This document shows, piece after piece, positions 1 through 5,254 of a DNA stretch of 5,856 nt. This DNA comes from Candidatus Intestinimonas stercorigallinarum (GTDB lineage: Bacteria; Bacillota; Clostridia; Oscillospirales; Oscillospiraceae): positions 1 to 5,856 of the forward strand of contig DXDV01000119.1 in NCBI GenBank assembly GCA_019115345.1. Reading direction: 5' to 3'. Made by a program: the position numbers and the translations under genes. The notes under the pieces were generated by a model, which saw nothing but the letters and a program-made list of their open reading frames with translations, searched no databases and was not told where the DNA came from. Each line of letters begins with the position of its first letter. Position 1 is the first letter of the stretch.

Positions 1-185
1 TCATCAAGCTGTCCCCTCGTAAAAGTGGCCTGTTTTTTGGTTAAGGAATAGGACAACCGAGGGGCCGAGGCTCAAAAAAGCCCGGAATATCAAGGAAAAT
101 CATCGCTCAGACGATTGAAATACGGTTTGAAGGCGTCTCTTTCCTCCTTGCACGCAACAAATAACAATAGGCCGAAACGTGGTTT
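1..185. other. Intergenic stretch without a supportable gene
   Basis: I see no gene here on either strand. The stretch is clearly more A/T-rich than the rest of the window. It has a 7-base inverted repeat, CCCCTCG at 13-19 and CGAGGGG at 58-64, separated by 38 bases that contain a T6 run at 33-38. A short minus-strand reading frame runs from about 99 down to a double stop (TGA TGA) at 6-1. It has no good start codon or ribosome binding site, so it could only be a degenerate remnant. The segment may hold the 3' end or terminator of a gene to the left of the window, but this cannot be shown from here. Confidence 0.5.
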
Positions 186-281
186 GGCGCGCCGGGGCGT
201 CGCGCCCCACACCCGCACGGACCTTCCCCCTGGCGGGGAAGGTGGCCCGAAGGGCCGGAAGGGGGGCGGCCCGGTCCCCTT
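186..281. repeat. Cluster of GC-rich hairpins in an intergenic region
   Basis: Several perfect inverted repeats follow one another: a GGCGCGCC palindrome at 186-193; GGGGCG/CGCCCC at 194-199 and 203-208 with a 3-base loop; ACCTTCCCC/GGGGAAGGT at 221-229 and 235-243 (9 bp, 5-base loop); GGCCC/GGGCC at 244-248 and 252-256 with a GAA loop; and AAGGGG/CCCCTT at 259-264 and 276-281. The block is sharply more GC-rich than both flanks and ends about 15 bases before the -35 of the next promoter. It could be an intergenic palindromic repeat of the REP type or the remnant of an old terminator array. Only one copy lies in the window, so its repeat status is inference, and in very GC-rich DNA some short hairpins arise by chance. 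Confidence 0.45.
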
Positions 282-296
282 TGCGCCCTTTTCCCA

Positions 297-325
297 TTGT
301 TTTTTTCGGGCGGAAGTGATATAGT
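297..325 (+). promoter_or_regulatory. SigA-type extended -10 promoter for the foldase gene
   Basis: The -10 box TATAGT (320-325) is preceded by TG at 317-318, giving an extended -10. A partial -35, TTGTTT (297-302), lies 17 bases upstream of the -10. Transcription would start near 332, leaving a leader of about 30 bases with the AAGGAGAG ribosome binding site at 349-356. A run of seven T's (300-306) overlaps and follows the -35. Confidence 0.6.
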
Positions 326-362
326 AATGCCCGTCAACTGCGACAGCTAAGGAGAGAACAAC

Positions 363-1604
363 ATGAAATTGACAACCAAACTGTTGAGCGCGGCCCTGGC
401 CGCCGGGGTGCTGGCCGCCTCCCTGGCCGGCTGCGGCGACAACACCGCCTCCACCGACCTGCCCCTCCCCTCCGAGGTCCCCGCCGACATCATCCAGGAG
501 GCCGCGGGCATCGCCAAGGACACCCCCCTCATCACCGTGGACGGGGTGGAGGTCCCCGCCGAGGAGGTCCTCTACTGGGTGAGCAGCTACGCCGACCAGT
601 ACGCTGCCTGGGGCATGACCGACTTCTCCATGGACATGGGGAACGGCCAGACCCTGGGGCAGTACTACCTGGACAGCGCCGTGGAGACCGCCGCTCTCTA
701 CCAGCTCATGGCCAACAAGGCCGAGGAGCTGGACCTGGGCTGGAACGACGACGACCAGACCGCCTACGACCAGCAGCTCCAGACCATGAAGGATTCCCTG
801 GCCCAGCAGGCCGGGCTGGACCCGGAGACCCAGGCCGACCAGGTGGACACCGAGCTGGTCCGCCTCATCTCCTACATGGGCCTCTCCCAGGAGGGCTTCT
901 ACCACATCAACCAGGCCAGCTTCCTCTATGAGAACCTGATGGATGGCCTCTTCGGCCCCGAGGGCACCGACGCCCCCGACGCCGCCAAGCTGGAGGAGGC
1001 GGGCGTCCTCCACGCCAAGCACATCCTCATCGCCGCCGAGCCCGTCACCGACGAGGAGGGCAACGTCACCGACGACGGCATGGCCGCCGCCCAGACCCAG
1101 GCCCAGGCCCTCTGCGACCAGCTTCAGGCCGCCGAGGACCCCGCGGCCCTCTTTGACGAGCTCATGACCGAGCACACCGACGACGTGGACGCCTCCGGCA
1201 ACGTCAACGGCGGCGCCGAGGGCTACACCTTCGGCCCCGGCGAGATGGTGGATGAGTTCTACGAGGGCGCCAAGGCCCTGGCCGAGGGGGAGATCAGCCA
1301 GCCCATCCAGAGTCAGTACGGCTACCACATCATCCTCCGGCTCTCCGCCGACAACCAGGCCGGCTACGACAAGTACGCCGATGTGAAGATGCAGGACCAG
1401 ATCGACCAGTGGATGGCCGAGGCCCAGATCGAGCGCGCCGAGGCCCTGGACACTCTGGACCTCCAGGCCTACTACGACGGTCTCGCCACCCTCCGGGCCG
1501 ACATCTCCGCCGCCAGCCAGGAGGCCACCGCCCCCGAGACCACGGCCCCCGTGGAGAGCACCCCCGCCGAGACCACCGCCCCCACCGAGTCCCCCGCCGC
1601 CTGA
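363..1604 (+). CDS. Lipoprotein peptidyl-prolyl cis-trans isomerase, PrsA/parvulin type
   Basis: This is a predicted extracytoplasmic foldase that catalyses cis-trans isomerisation of Xaa-Pro bonds and helps secreted proteins fold outside the membrane. The 413-residue protein begins with a lipoprotein signal peptide: Lys2 and Lys6, a hydrophobic core at about 7-20, and the lipobox LAGC with lipidated Cys24. Residues of about 50-205 form a helical SurA/PrsA-like N-terminal domain. A parvulin (PpiC) domain spans about 216-326; it opens with HAKHIL (His217, His220) and closes with YGYHIIL (His322), the conserved histidine positions of the family. About 60 further residues follow, then an unusual Thr/Ala/Pro/Glu tail (387-413). 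The ATG at 363 is chosen for its AAGGAGAG site 6 bases upstream and the perfect signal peptide. The gene stands alone between its own promoter and a strong terminator. The family is clear. Whether it is the functional PrsA orthologue is inference, so no symbol is given. Confidence 0.9.
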   Translation: MKLTTKLLSAALAAGVLAASLAGCGDNTASTDLPLPSEVPADIIQEAAGIAKDTPLITVDGVEVPAEEVLYWVSSYADQYAAWGMTDFSMDMGNGQTLGQYYLDSAVETAALYQLMANKAEELDLGWNDDDQTAYDQQLQTMKDSLAQQAGLDPETQADQVDTELVRLISYMGLSQEGFYHINQASFLYENLMDGLFGPEGTDAPDAAKLEEAGVLHAKHILIAAEPVTDEEGNVTDDGMAAAQTQAQALCDQLQAAEDPAALFDELMTEHTDDVDASGNVNGGAEGYTFGPGEMVDEFYEGAKALAEGEISQPIQSQYGYHIILRLSADNQAGYDKYADVKMQDQIDQWMAEAQIERAEALDTLDLQAYYDGLATLRADISAASQEATAPETTAPVESTPAETTAPTESPAA

Positions 1605-1678
1605 GAAGCGCCGCCTCTCGAGCTCCCCTGCGTCACCATGACACGCTTACCGTCTTACGGAGGTTCTTCGACAAACCG

Positions 1679-1723
1679 ACGGCCCCGCTCTGTACCAAAC
1701 AGAGCGGGGCCGTGTCGTGTTTT
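1679..1723 (+). terminator. Intrinsic terminator of the foldase gene
   Basis: A 14-bp stem pairs 1679-1692 with 1700-1713; its core is CGGCCCCGCTCTG and its complement. The loop is the 7-base TACCAAA, and a T-rich end, GTGTTTT, lies at 1717-1723. It sits 75 bases after the foldase stop codon and faces rightwards. Confidence 0.85.
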
Positions 1724-1819
1724 AGGGGGCTGCGGCAGGGCGCAGTATATCCGCTCCTACCTCACAATGGCGTGGTCCGGGAGTCCCGCATGGCAAAGTC
1801 CGCGCTGCATGGTTTCTGG
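1724..1819. other. Intergenic spacer with no identified feature
   Basis: Between the foldase terminator and the next promoter I see no gene with a ribosome binding site and no strong hairpin. A short CTGCG/CGCAG inverted repeat near 1730-1745 is too weak to interpret. Together with the flanking terminator and promoter this accounts for the gap of about 330 bases between the two genes. Confidence 0.4.
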
Positions 1820-1848
1820 TGGACAAAGGGCGGGGGCTTGTGTATCAT
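1820..1848 (+). promoter_or_regulatory. SigA-type promoter for the flavodoxin-family gene
   Basis: The -35 TGGACA (1820-1825) matches TTGACA at five of six positions. It lies 17 bases before the -10 TATCAT (1843-1848), which matches TATAAT at five of six. Transcription would start near 1855 and leave a leader of about 80 bases. That leader can fold through GGCGGC (1866-1871) and GCCGCC (1897-1902), with AGGG/CCCT (1875-1878 and 1887-1890) nested inside. I do not recognise a known riboswitch in it. Confidence 0.7.
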
Positions 1849-1934
1849 AGACGTATCAAAGAAACGGCGGCGGGAGGGTCCGGAGGCCCTTGAGGAGCCG
1901 CCCGGATATGAAACACAGAGGAGGAACCTGCGCC

Positions 1935-2522
1935 ATGAACGCCATCATCTTACAGGGAAGCCCCCGCAAGAAGGGAAACACCCAGCAGTTTTCCGCCGGA
2001 TTCCTGGACGAGCTGCGCCGGGCGGGCGTCCAGGTTCGGGAGGTGTGGCTCTACGACCTGGACCTGCGGCCCTGCCTGGCCTGCAAGGCCTGCCAGACCC
2101 GGCCGGGCGAGATGGGCTGCGTCCAGAAGGACGACATGCCCGCCCTCTTCCAGCAGTGCCTGGAGGCCGACCTGCTGGTCTTTTCCGTGCCCATCTACGC
2201 CTTTTTCGCCCCGGCGCCGGTGAAGGCCTTCATGGACCGGTTCATCTACGCCGCGGGGAAGTTCTACGGCCCGGAGCGGCTGCCGCCCCTCACCCAGGGG
2301 AAGGCCTGCGCCGTGCTGGCCACCTCCGGCTACCCCACCGACCATGTGGTCCCCATCTTTACCGAGGCGGTGCGCCGGACCTGCAAGCACATCGGTATGG
2401 ACTATCTGGGGTCCGCCGCCGCCCGGGACCTGGGGAACGGCCACGTCTTTCTCACCCCGGAGAAGGAGGCCGAGGCCCGCCGGTTCGCCCACACCGTCCT
2501 GGATGCCATGGCCCAGAGATGA
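1935..2522 (+). CDS. Flavodoxin-fold NAD(P)H:FMN oxidoreductase, iron-sulfur-flavoprotein-like
   Basis: This 195-residue cytoplasmic protein belongs to the NADPH-dependent FMN reductase / flavodoxin-like family, which binds FMN and moves electrons from NAD(P)H to small acceptors or redox partners. The first strand and phosphate-binding loop, IILQGSPRKKGNT, covers residues 4-16. The segment SVPIYAFFAPAPVKAFMDR (84-102) is the conserved flavin-contacting region. A cysteine cluster, Cys47-x2-Cys50-x2-Cys53-x8-Cys62 followed by QKDDM, resembles the compact motif that holds a 4Fe-4S cluster in iron-sulfur flavoproteins. Many relatives keep similar cysteines without a proven cluster. The ATG at 1935 is chosen because AGGAGG (1919-1924) lies 10 bases upstream and the protein then starts at the canonical MNAIILQGSP. 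Earlier in-frame starts at 1890 (TTG) and 1908 (ATG) add unrelated residues and sit before that site. It is monocistronic, so the substrate cannot be deduced. Confidence 0.9.
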   Translation: MNAIILQGSPRKKGNTQQFSAGFLDELRRAGVQVREVWLYDLDLRPCLACKACQTRPGEMGCVQKDDMPALFQQCLEADLLVFSVPIYAFFAPAPVKAFMDRFIYAAGKFYGPERLPPLTQGKACAVLATSGYPTDHVVPIFTEAVRRTCKHIGMDYLGSAAARDLGNGHVFLTPEKEAEARRFAHTVLDAMAQR

Positions 2523-2543
2523 CCGCCCCCTCCTGCGGAACCG

Positions 2544-2584
2544 CCCCGGGAGCCGAAGGATTCGGCTCCCGGGGCTGTCTGTTT
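2544..2584 (+). terminator. Terminator between convergent genes
   Basis: A perfect 14-bp stem pairs CCCCGGGAGCCGAA (2544-2557) with its complement (2561-2574) around a 3-base GGA loop. It is followed by a modest T-rich stretch, CTGTCTGTTT, on the plus strand. It starts 21 bases after the flavodoxin-family stop and lies immediately downstream of the oppositely oriented spoIIP stop at 2583-2585. Read leftwards it lacks a T tract, so it mainly serves the plus-strand gene, but the stem could also protect the 3' end of the spoIIP transcript. Confidence 0.8.
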
Positions 2585-3734
2585 ACTGGGAGAGCAGCAC
2601 CGCCCCCAGGGCCCGGGCGAACATCCGGGCGGCGGCGAGGGCCTCCTGGAGGGTATTGCCGTGGCTGCCCACCTCCACCAGCATGGCGCCGGGGGCGGTC
2701 TGCTGGTTGTAGCGGTTCTCCCGGAGGCCGATGGGCCGGGCCAGGGTGGGCCAGAGGGTGTTCATCTCCTTCTGGACCTGCACCGCCAGGGTCAGGTTGC
2801 CCAGCCAGTCGGGGTGGTCGTAGAGGGCGTTGGAGCCCATGACCAGCATGACCTGGGCGCAGGACTCCCCGTTGATGGTGGTGATGGGCTTGTAGACGGT
2901 GCCGTCGGCGCCGATGAGGGCGTCCCGGTGGATGTCCAGCACCACCTGGATGGTGGGGTACTGCGCCAGCCAGTGCTCCACCGCCGCCAGGGAGCGGTCA
3001 TAGGAGCCGTTGTACGCCGGGTAGTCGTAGAGCTCGGTGTCGTGGACCACGGTGAGGCCCATCTCGGTGAGGACCTTGGCCACCTCCTCTCCCACCCGGA
3101 CCACGCTCTTGGTCTTGTCGGCGGTGCGGCACTCCCCGGTGGCCACGTAGGTGTCGGTCCCGTCGGGGGTGTAGGCCTCGCTGCCGTGGGTGTGGACGAT
3201 GAGGACCTGGGGGCCCTCCTCCGGCAGGTCCAGCGCCAGCTCCGCCTGGGCCATGGCGGCCACGTCCAGCTCCAGTCCCGGCCGGTTCTCGATGTACACC
3301 CCCTGGGCGCTGTCGTAGCCGTCGCCGCTCACCGGCAGGAGGGTCCTGCCCACGATGTCCTCCGGGGCGGCGGTGACGGCGGGCAGCTCCTCCGGGTCCT
3401 CCGGGTCGTCGGGCTCCCCGGCGGAAGGGCTGGGAGATGGGACCTCCGGCACGTCCGCCGCCTCCCGGCCCACCCCCGCCGAGAGGGTGGGGGACTGGCC
3501 CAGGGCCAGCCGCTCCCAGAAGGTGAGGCTCTCCCTCTCCTCCTCGGGCAGGCTGCCCAGCTCCGCCCGGAGGGCGGCCGAGACAAAGGCGGGGCTCTCC
3601 GCCAGGGTGCGGAAGGTCTCCGCCGCCGCCCCCATGTCGGCCGTCAGCGACAGCACCCACACCGTCACCGTGGTCAAAAAGAGGGCCGTGCCCCTCCGCA
3701 GCAGTCTCGTCCACCTGCCTTGTCCCTGTTTCAT
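2583..3734 (-). CDS. spoIIP: Stage II sporulation protein P (SpoIIP), engulfment peptidoglycan hydrolase
   Basis: SpoIIP is the amidase/endopeptidase of the SpoIID-SpoIIM-SpoIIP complex. It works in the mother-cell membrane, cutting septal peptidoglycan so that the membrane can migrate around the forespore. The 383-residue protein has a short basic N-terminus, one membrane segment at about 15-33, and a linker at 95-125 rich in Pro, Glu, Ser and Asp. An amidase_3-like catalytic domain covers about 175-381. Its family signatures are VLIVHTHGSEAY (177-188), YNGSYDRS (241-248), VLDIHRD (265-271) and MLVEVGSHGNTLQEA (351-365); the conserved His and Glu residues in these blocks are the expected zinc or catalytic residues. 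The ATG at 3734 has AAGGA at 3750-3746, 11 bases upstream. In Bacillus subtilis the gene follows gpr; here it stands alone and divergent from a membrane-protein gene. A SigmaE-like promoter precedes it, which fits mother-cell expression. Confidence 0.95.
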   Translation of the reverse strand: MKQGQGRWTRLLRRGTALFLTTVTVWVLSLTADMGAAAETFRTLAESPAFVSAALRAELGSLPEEERESLTFWERLALGQSPTLSAGVGREAADVPEVPSPSPSAGEPDDPEDPEELPAVTAAPEDIVGRTLLPVSGDGYDSAQGVYIENRPGLELDVAAMAQAELALDLPEEGPQVLIVHTHGSEAYTPDGTDTYVATGECRTADKTKSVVRVGEEVAKVLTEMGLTVVHDTELYDYPAYNGSYDRSLAAVEHWLAQYPTIQVVLDIHRDALIGADGTVYKPITTINGESCAQVMLVMGSNALYDHPDWLGNLTLAVQVQKEMNTLWPTLARPIGLRENRYNQQTAPGAMLVEVGSHGNTLQEALAAARMFARALGAVLLSQ

Positions 3735-3767
3735 GGCGCGCCCCGTCCTTTCTTTCGTTTCGTGGAG

Positions 3768-3797
3768 AGTCTATGCGCCGCCGGCGGGGACTATGAC
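3768..3797 (-). promoter_or_regulatory. Candidate SigmaE sporulation promoter of spoIIP
   Basis: On the minus strand, GTCATAGT (3797-3790) is followed after 14 bases by CATAGACT (3775-3768). This resembles the SigmaE consensus, a -35 around TCATATT and a -10 around CATACAAT with a 14-15 base spacer. Transcription would start near 3761, about 27 bases before the spoIIP start codon, with the ribosome binding site in between. SigmaE control of spoIIP is established in Bacillus subtilis. The match here is by eye. Confidence 0.65.
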
Positions 3798-3820
3798 CCG
3801 GCTCCGGCGACAGGATGCCC

Positions 3821-3849
3821 TTTGCATTCCCCGGGGGCTGTGGTATACT
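3821..3849 (+). promoter_or_regulatory. SigA-type extended -10 promoter for the YihY/BrkB gene
   Basis: The -10 TATACT (3844-3849) carries an upstream TG at 3841-3842, giving an extended -10. The -35-like TTTGCA (3821-3826) lies 17 bases before it. Transcription would start near 3856, about 26 bases before the start codon. It points away from the SigmaE-like promoter of spoIIP; the two -35 elements are 23 bases apart. Confidence 0.65.
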
Positions 3850-3881
3850 GATGGGACACAAACGTGGAAGGTGGCGGCGGT

Positions 3882-4712
3882 ATGAAGCGGCTGTGGGAGT
3901 CCTCCGGGGTGCGCTTTGTCCGGGAGATGGCGGAGGTCTACTTCGACCGTCGGGTCTCCCGGTCGGCGGCGGAGCTGGCCTATTTTCTGGTGCTGAGCTT
4001 TTTTCCCGCCCTCATCTGCGTCAACGCCTTCGTGGGCCTGCTGCGGCTGGACGTGGACCTGGTGCTGACGGCGGCGGGGGAGTTCCTCCCCCGGGAGGTG
4101 CTCCCCATCCTGGGGGAGTACCTCGGCTACGTCTCCACCAACCAGTCCAACGCCATGCTGGCCGCCGGCCTCACCATGGTCCTCTTCTCGGCCTCGGCGG
4201 CCTTCCGGGCCCTCATGAAGATTATGGCCGACATCTACCGGCGGCCCACCTACCAGGGGGTGGGGCAGGTGGTGGCCAGCGTCCTCTTTTCCATCCTCTT
4301 CCTGGTGACCATCTATCTGTCCATGGTGGTCCTCCTCACCGGAAGCTGGTTCCTCCACCTGGTGGAGGGGTGGTTCCCCTGGGTGGCCCAGCTGGTGGGC
4401 AGCTGGCAGTCGGCCCGCTTCCCCATCCTCTTCTGCCTGGTCCTCCTCTTCGTGCTGCTGGCCTACCGCCTCTCCGCCCCCAAGGGACATCCCCGGCCCC
4501 CCGTCCTCACCGGCGGCGTCCTGGCCTCGGTCTCCCTGTCCGCCGCCTCCATGCTCTTCTCCTGGTTCATCGGCCTCTCCTCCCGGTATTCCCTGGTGTA
4601 CGGGTCCCTGGCCTCGGTGGTCATTCTGCTGGTGTGGCTCTACCTGTGCGGCAATATCCTCATCCTGGGCAACGTCTTTAACTTCGTCTGGTATAAGCGG
4701 AAGAACTTGTGA
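3882..4712 (+). CDS. YihY/virulence factor BrkB family integral membrane protein
   Basis: This is a 276-residue polytopic membrane protein of the YihY/BrkB family. The family is widespread, was once confused with ribonuclease BN, and still has no firmly established transport or enzymatic role. About six membrane segments are visible: 31-53, 89-108, 130-154, 180-196, 209-232 and 240-262. The family signatures are present: SAAELAYFLVLSFFPALI near the N-terminus (27-44) and YGSLASVVILLVWLYLCGNILILGN near the C-terminus (240-264). The C-terminus ends in a short basic tail (YKRKNL), probably cytoplasmic. The ATG at 3882 is chosen because a GGAAGGTGG site (3866-3874) ends 7 bases upstream. A GTG start at 3864 would overlap that site and only add MEGGGG. 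The gene is divergent from spoIIP and has its own promoter; nothing in the context reveals its substrate. Confidence 0.9.
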   Translation: MKRLWESSGVRFVREMAEVYFDRRVSRSAAELAYFLVLSFFPALICVNAFVGLLRLDVDLVLTAAGEFLPREVLPILGEYLGYVSTNQSNAMLAAGLTMVLFSASAAFRALMKIMADIYRRPTYQGVGQVVASVLFSILFLVTIYLSMVVLLTGSWFLHLVEGWFPWVAQLVGSWQSARFPILFCLVLLFVLLAYRLSAPKGHPRPPVLTGGVLASVSLSAASMLFSWFIGLSSRYSLVYGSLASVVILLVWLYLCGNILILGNVFNFVWYKRKNL

Positions 4713-4721
4713 GGGGCGGGC

Positions 4722-4740
4722 TCCGGCACGGAAATTTTTT
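4722..4740 (+). terminator. Weak terminator-like element after the YihY/BrkB gene
   Basis: A 4-bp stem, TCCG (4722-4725) with CGGA (4729-4732), is followed shortly by six T's (4735-4740), starting 10 bases after the stop codon. The stem is too short for confidence, so read-through into rpsO is possible. Confidence 0.3.
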
Positions 4741-4764
4741 GTTTGGAACAGGAATTTTTTCTTT
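4730..4764. repeat. A/T-rich direct repeat upstream of the rpsO promoter
   Basis: Two near-identical units, GGAAATTTTTTGTTT (4730-4744) and GGAATTTTTTCTTT (4751-4764), start 21 bases apart, about two helical turns. They form the most A/T-rich patch on the right side of the window and sit just upstream of the likely rpsO -10. A role like an UP element or a curved-DNA promoter activator is inference. Confidence 0.45.
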
Positions 4765-4795
4765 ACTTTACGGCTAGGATATGATAACCTATTAA
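4757..4795 (+). promoter_or_regulatory. Probable rpsO promoter region
   Basis: The best -10 is TATGAT (4780-4785), five of six matches, but the sequence 17 bases upstream (TTTTCT, 4757-4762) is a poor -35. An alternative pair is TTTACG (4767-4772) with TATTAA (4790-4795), spaced 17 bases and four of six matches each. Either would start the transcript at about 4792-4802, leaving a structured leader of roughly 115-125 bases. Confidence 0.5.
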
Positions 4796-4891
4796 GGCAC
4801 GCAAAGTGCCAATATGGCCCAGATGCCTCGTTTCGGGACACAGCCCGCTCACAGGCGGGGGCTCTACCCGCCCGTTACGCAGCTCTTGGGC
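4796..4891 (+). promoter_or_regulatory. Structured rpsO leader, candidate S15 autoregulatory RNA
   Basis: The leader holds a GGCAC/GTGCC hairpin (4796-4800 and 4806-4810). A possible multi-branch fold closes with GCCCA (4817-4821) and TGGGC (4887-4891). Inside it are CTCG/CGGG (4827-4830 and 4834-4837) and two overlapping alternatives: CCCGC (4844-4848) with GCGGG (4855-4859), or GGCGGG (4854-4859) with CCCGCC (4867-4872). The two alternatives cannot form together. Ribosomal protein S15 is known to repress its own mRNA in several bacteria by binding different leader folds, including a three-way junction in Geobacillus. That this leader does so is inference from position and foldability. Confidence 0.45.
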
Positions 4892-4917
4892 AAATCAAAA
4901 GAAAGGTGGAATCTTCC

Positions 4918-5184
4918 ATGATCCGCAAGGACGAAAAGACGGCCGTCATCGAGGCCAACCGCACCCACCCCACGGACACCGGCTCTCCCGAGGTCCAAAT
5001 CGCCATCCTCACCGCCCGCATCCAGGAGCTCACCGAGCACCTGAAGGTCCACAAGCACGACAACCACAGCCGCCGGGGCCTGCTGAAGATGGTCGGTAAG
5101 CGCCGCAAGATGCTCGACTACCTGATGGACAAGGACATCGAGCGTTACCGCGCCATCATCGCCAAGCTCGGGATCCGTAAGTAA
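4918..5184 (+). CDS. rpsO: 30S ribosomal protein S15
   Basis: S15 is a primary binder of the central domain of 16S rRNA and forms bridges to the 50S subunit. The 88-residue product has the normal family length and is all-helical. Visible family signatures are TGSPEVQIAILT (21-32), HLKVHKHDNHSRRG (41-54) and KRRKMLDYL (61-69). Residues known to contact 16S rRNA in the family are in place: Thr21, Gly22, Gln27 and Tyr68 for the three-way junction, and His41, Asp48 and Ser51 for the G-U/G-C motif. The ATG at 4918 follows AAAGGTGG (4902-4909) by 8 bases. A GTG at 4906 lies inside that site and would add four residues, so it is rejected. The gene is followed by a strong terminator and then pnp, a widely conserved order. 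Confidence 0.98.
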   Translation: MIRKDEKTAVIEANRTHPTDTGSPEVQIAILTARIQELTEHLKVHKHDNHSRRGLLKMVGKRRKMLDYLMDKDIERYRAIIAKLGIRK

Positions 5185-5196
5185 GAAAGTGAATGA

Positions 5197-5228
5197 GGGT
5201 GGTGTGGGCTTCCGCACCACCCTTTCTT
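5197..5228 (+). terminator. Intrinsic terminator of rpsO
   Basis: An 11-bp stem pairs GGGTGGTGTGG (5197-5207) with CCGCACCACCC (5212-5222), with one G-U pair and a 4-base loop. It is followed by TTTCTT (5223-5228) and begins 13 bases after the rpsO stop. The structure is clear. Partial read-through into pnp is possible, because no convincing promoter is visible between the terminator and pnp. Confidence 0.85.
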
Positions 5229-5254
5229 CCAATCCGCCCCTTTTTCCCCACGCG

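Noticed and set aside
115..324. Short plus-strand frame of 69 codons before the foldase
   Set aside because: It has no ribosome binding site, crosses the hairpin cluster and the promoter, and its composition is Gly/Arg/Pro-rich.
90..1328. Long minus-strand open frame (412 codons) opposite the foldase gene
   Set aside because: It is the antisense of a clearly identified PpiC lipoprotein. Its Gly/Val/Leu-rich low-complexity translation is typical of shadows in GC-rich DNA, and there is no matching family.
1890..1934. Upstream TTG/ATG starts for the flavodoxin-family gene
   Set aside because: The AGGAGG at 1919-1924 serves the ATG at 1935, where the canonical first beta strand begins; the extra residues do not belong to the fold.
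1855..1934. Possible FMN or other riboswitch in the leader of the flavodoxin-family gene
   Set aside because: A GC-rich hairpin can form, but none of the conserved sequence blocks of the FMN riboswitch or another class I know are present.
1409..2842. Plus-strand open frame of 477 codons spanning the foldase end, a terminator and the flavodoxin-family gene
   Set aside because: It runs through two strong terminators and overlaps real genes in other frames. The translation is Arg/Gly/Pro-rich noise.
2661..3851. Plus-strand open frame of 396 codons opposite spoIIP
   Set aside because: It is the antisense of an unmistakable SpoIIP, and its His/Gly/Val-rich translation has no recognisable domain.
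3771..4841. Minus-strand open frame opposite the YihY/BrkB gene
   Set aside because: It is a shadow of a membrane protein with clear family signatures; the translation is low-complexity Glu/Gly/His.
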